64,000 nt of DNA from contig NW_026515540.1 of the NCBI RefSeq assembly GCF_014898815.1, positions 744,001 to 808,000 on the forward strand, written 5' to 3'. The position numbers were made by a program, and so were the translations under genes. This DNA comes from Panonychus citri (taxonomy: Eukaryota > Arthropoda > Arachnida > Trombidiformes > Tetranychidae). Below, one piece after another: positions 60,726 through 64,000 of this stretch (positions within the stretch are counted from its first letter, which is position 1; every line of letters starts with the position of its first letter). The notes beneath the pieces are model-generated. The model was not told where the DNA came from, made no database searches, and worked only from the letters and a program-made list of their open reading frames with translations.

Positions 60726-63700
60726 ATTAGAGCTAAATTGCCACAAATTGAACCACAATTAACAAGAGTGAAAATTGTAAACAGAAAAAAAGTGAAAGTC
60801 AATTAATTAACCTAATGATAAATGATAATAATGAGCCAGATGAAAAGTTAAATCAGTAATCAAAACTAATTAGACAAGTAAACATACTCACAATTAATCA
60901 CAATCAGGCAACAATTTATATAGAATATATAAGTTATCGGGAAATGGAAGAGAAAAAAAAACTAAATGGAAAATTTTGAGAGAAAAACAAAATTCTTACT
61001 CCATCCTCATCCTCATCCTCATCTTCGTCCTCATCTTCCCATTATTATTATTGAGATGAAGTTTAATCTTCCTGAGGAAAACAAAATTTACTCTCTTGTA
61101 ACAGAAAATTTTGTTAATCTTATTTTTAGGAATCTCGGAAATGATTCTCTTCATGATGATGATCATTATCATGAAGATGAGGATGATCATGTTGATAGAG
61201 AAATTCAGTTAAGGTAAGGTAAAGTTACGCTTGTTGATCAACGACAAAAGGTTTGTTTGTTTCCATTCAATGGAAACCATTTTGGTTTAATGTTTGTGCT
61301 GTTTCAATGGATTTTAATTTAAATTTCGTTCCCTTGTTTGTATATATTATGTAATTAGTTAAATTGATTTAGTTTACATTGAATTCATGATTCAGAATCA
61401 GAAGAATCTCTTTGCATCAGTTGATCAACAATCTTGGGAACTTTTTCTTGATAGTTTCGAAATCAACTTGAAACGACCTTCACAAATGACCTCTCAGATG
61501 TTGACCTTTCGAAAGGTAAAGGTGAAGTTAACAATTAAAAGTGAAAATCATTTGATATTAACGATTGAGTTGATGATTATTAGATTTTGATGATGAGGAA
61601 AAAGTTATACTGGTGACAATTTCCATTAGCATTCAATGTTATAATCATCACTTTATTGATCTTTAATCTAATTGTTGATCACAATCAGTTGTGTCATGTT
61701 GATTACAAAGTTAATCAAACTGTTCAATCACAAATCCCTAAATTATAAAAATCTAACAATCAATTTTATTGCCTATTTTATCATAATGGTGATCATTGTT
61801 ACACTTTAATCATGATCAACTTAACAACCACATCAATTGTAATCTTAATTATCATTACAAAGTTTAATTACTTTTTGCTTCCATTTTTTTTTGTCCTAAT
61901 CATTATTGAGATTTTGAGAATCTGATAAAATTCAATTGAAAATATTATCTCAATGGGTAATTTAATAGTGATAATTATCTAGGTTTTTAAGTTTAAATTG
62001 ATAAATTAAAACAAGTAAATCTCATTCATAAGAAATTTGGATTAACTAATTAACTAATATTGAGAAACAACCAATGGTTAAACTAATCAAAAGTTGAGAT
62101 TGAATTCAGGTGATTTAGTTAATTGTTATAACGGTAATTTCTCAACAATTTGAATCATAATAGTAATTGATGTTGATCATCAATAATTTATTTACATTGA
62201 TAAAAAATGATTTTGATGGGAGAGAGAGAGAGAAGATGAAGAAAAGAAAGAGAAGATAAGATTAACTTATAGGAAATGGATGAGGATGAAGACGAAGATG
62301 ATGAGGATGAGGATGAGGATGGAAGTGAGATGCGTGAGCAATGAAGATGAAGATGAGGATGAGGAGAAGATCTGGAGTAGAATGTTGGAAAAAGGAAGAA
62401 TTTTGGAAAAGAGAGAGAAATGATACGGATGAGAAGTAGGATGATAATGATGATGAGGATGAAGACGAAGATGAAATAAGCTCAAATTCAGATGATAATG
62501 TTTTCTACCTCAAAAGATTTACATCAATTATGATGATGATCATCATCTATTAATCAACTAATCATTTTCCTCTCTCACAATTAGTTAACAACAATAATAT
62601 GATAACAATGTTACTTTTTTTCATTAGAAAAAGAAAACTTTTATCTTGTTCATCATTCATTATCCATTTCCGCCCTCAGGCAATATCTACATACTTGATT
62701 AGTGTGACATTTACACAATTAACTAAACTAATTTAATTTTGTCTAATTAGTGTTGTTGTCAAAAGTTGGTGTTGAAAAACAAAATGTTTTCACAATATTT
62801 ATCATCTCTGTGTCTTCCTCCAGTGTCTTTAATCATCAATCAATTTGTCATCATAACTGTAAACCTAAATTAAGATTAATTGTGTGTAATTGTTTAACAA
62901 AATTGTCAACAAAAACAAAAGTTGATTGATAAAATAAACTCACCTTAAAGTGTATTCGTTTTACATTATTATCAATCAAATTGAATCATAATAATAATTC
63001 AATCTGATTGTTCATCTTGTTGATCATCATTTTATCATTTTAACCTTTTACCTGCAATAATTTGATCCCTTGGAATCTTGTTATCGTCATGAATCAGCTC
63101 GTTTATGAGTCCTGAAAATCCAGGAACAAGACAAAAGATGAAAATATTAATCGGAAGATAATGAAAGTTAATTGAATTGTAATCAATCCAAAGTAATTTA
63201 CCTTTTCTCACCTGTAAAGGATAATCCCATCAAGGATTAGGAACACTTTCCCAACATCATCATCATCATCTCTATATTATTACTCCCAACTACTTATCAT
63301 CATCTTCCCTGATCATCATCATCATCATACTATTGAACAAGATAGAAGATGAAATGATGAGGAAGATTTTTTTCTCCAGGTAAATTAATACTCTCTCTCT
63401 CTCTCTCTCTGTTTATAATACTTATCATCATCTTCATCATCTCTTTGTAACTTTTACTACTGTTAAACAATCAAAACAACAATTTAAACTTTGTTTCAAT
63501 TGATTTGAAAGGTATTACAATATAATCTTGATATTGTTTTCATAAAGCAATTCGATATCATCTATTTTTGGTTTGATTCAGATGATGTGAAATAATAATG
63601 ATAAACATCAAGATGATGATTAAAGATGATAAAATTTTCGATGAGAAAGATGATCAAGATGAAGATGAGGATGAAATGATGAGACGAGTGAGAAAAAATT

Positions 63701-64000
63701 TCACAATATTATTGACATTCGATTTTACTTCTTTTTCCTTGTTCTGATTATCGTAAACTCAATTTCGTTTTCATCATCATCATCTTTTATCATCATTGCA
63801 AGGACATTATCTAATCTTTGATGATATTTCCTATGGCTTCATCTTCATCTTCATCTTCATCATCATCAACCTGCTCCTTTACTTCAACCCTTACAATTTA
63901 GATCATCATTTTTACTGTTACTTTGAATCTTTTGTAAATCTTTATCTTCCTCAATTATCATCATACTTATCATCCAAAGTTTCATTGTTTCTCTGTCTAT
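60726..64000. other. 3' region without a firm gene
   Basis: AT-rich DNA with ATC/GAT minisatellite-like stretches (60,998-61,040 and 62,275-62,480) and a TC run at about 63,391-63,410. Two open stretches with adjacent donors, 61,056-61,215 (donor GTAAGG) and about 61,387-61,515 (donor GTAAAG), could be exons of a plus-strand gene that continues beyond the window, but their phases do not join directly and I recognise no family. Confidence 0.4.

Noticed and set aside
62267..62485. Asp/Glu-rich plus-strand and His/Ser-rich minus-strand frames
   Set aside because: Both come from a GATGAG/GATGAA repeat; no flanking exon signals or homology.

Overview
The window is AT-rich, intron-containing animal DNA. 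Its four main genes belong to families conserved across Metazoa. Pyrimidine-rich acceptors, many (TC)n and (ATC)n microsatellites, a short CCTAA (telomeric TTAGG) tract, a Ty3/gypsy retrotransposon and a hAT-type MITE all point to an arthropod. A mite-like chelicerate is my best guess, from composition only. No bacterial features, CRISPR arrays, rRNA or tRNA genes were recognised.

Layout. 1-3.0 kb: SLC35C2, a Golgi nucleotide-sugar-type transporter, five exons, + strand. 3.7-12.1 kb: UTP20, the giant HEAT-repeat component of the small-subunit processome, + strand; two introns are visible and the coding frame is broken by six single-base losses that look like assembly errors. 12.3-13.1 kb: a small secreted protein of unknown family, - strand. 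13.3-15.9 kb: a patchwork of recently copied pieces, comprising an SLC35C2 copy lacking exons 1-3, a third SLC35C2 tail carrying a 420-bp hAT MITE, a direct repeat containing telomeric units, and a copy of the UTP20 3' end. 16.2-43.3 kb: the 3' portion of a PDZRN3/PDZRN4-like gene, + strand, with an upstream coiled-coil exon, an intron of about 19 kb that holds a 0.94-kb long-inverted-repeat element, and a 1.4-kb tandem duplication that copies part of the PDZ exon. 43.3-47.6 kb: intergenic, with a diverged repeat pair and a hairpin. 47.6-54.2 kb: Sbf (MTMR5/MTMR13), nine exons, + strand, a DENN-GRAM-pseudophosphatase protein apparently without its usual C-terminal PH domain. 55.9-60.7 kb: a Ty3/gypsy element on the - strand with almost identical LTRs, a 4-bp target duplication and a canonical -1 frameshift site between gag and pol. 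60.7-64 kb: no convincing gene.

The genes do not form one pathway: Golgi transport, ribosome biogenesis, PDZ scaffolding/ubiquitin ligation and Rab/phosphoinositide signalling are simply neighbours. The notable content is the young structural change, including the SLC35C2 copies, the MITE with a paralogous empty site, the telomeric filler, the tandem PDZ-exon duplication and the retroelement.
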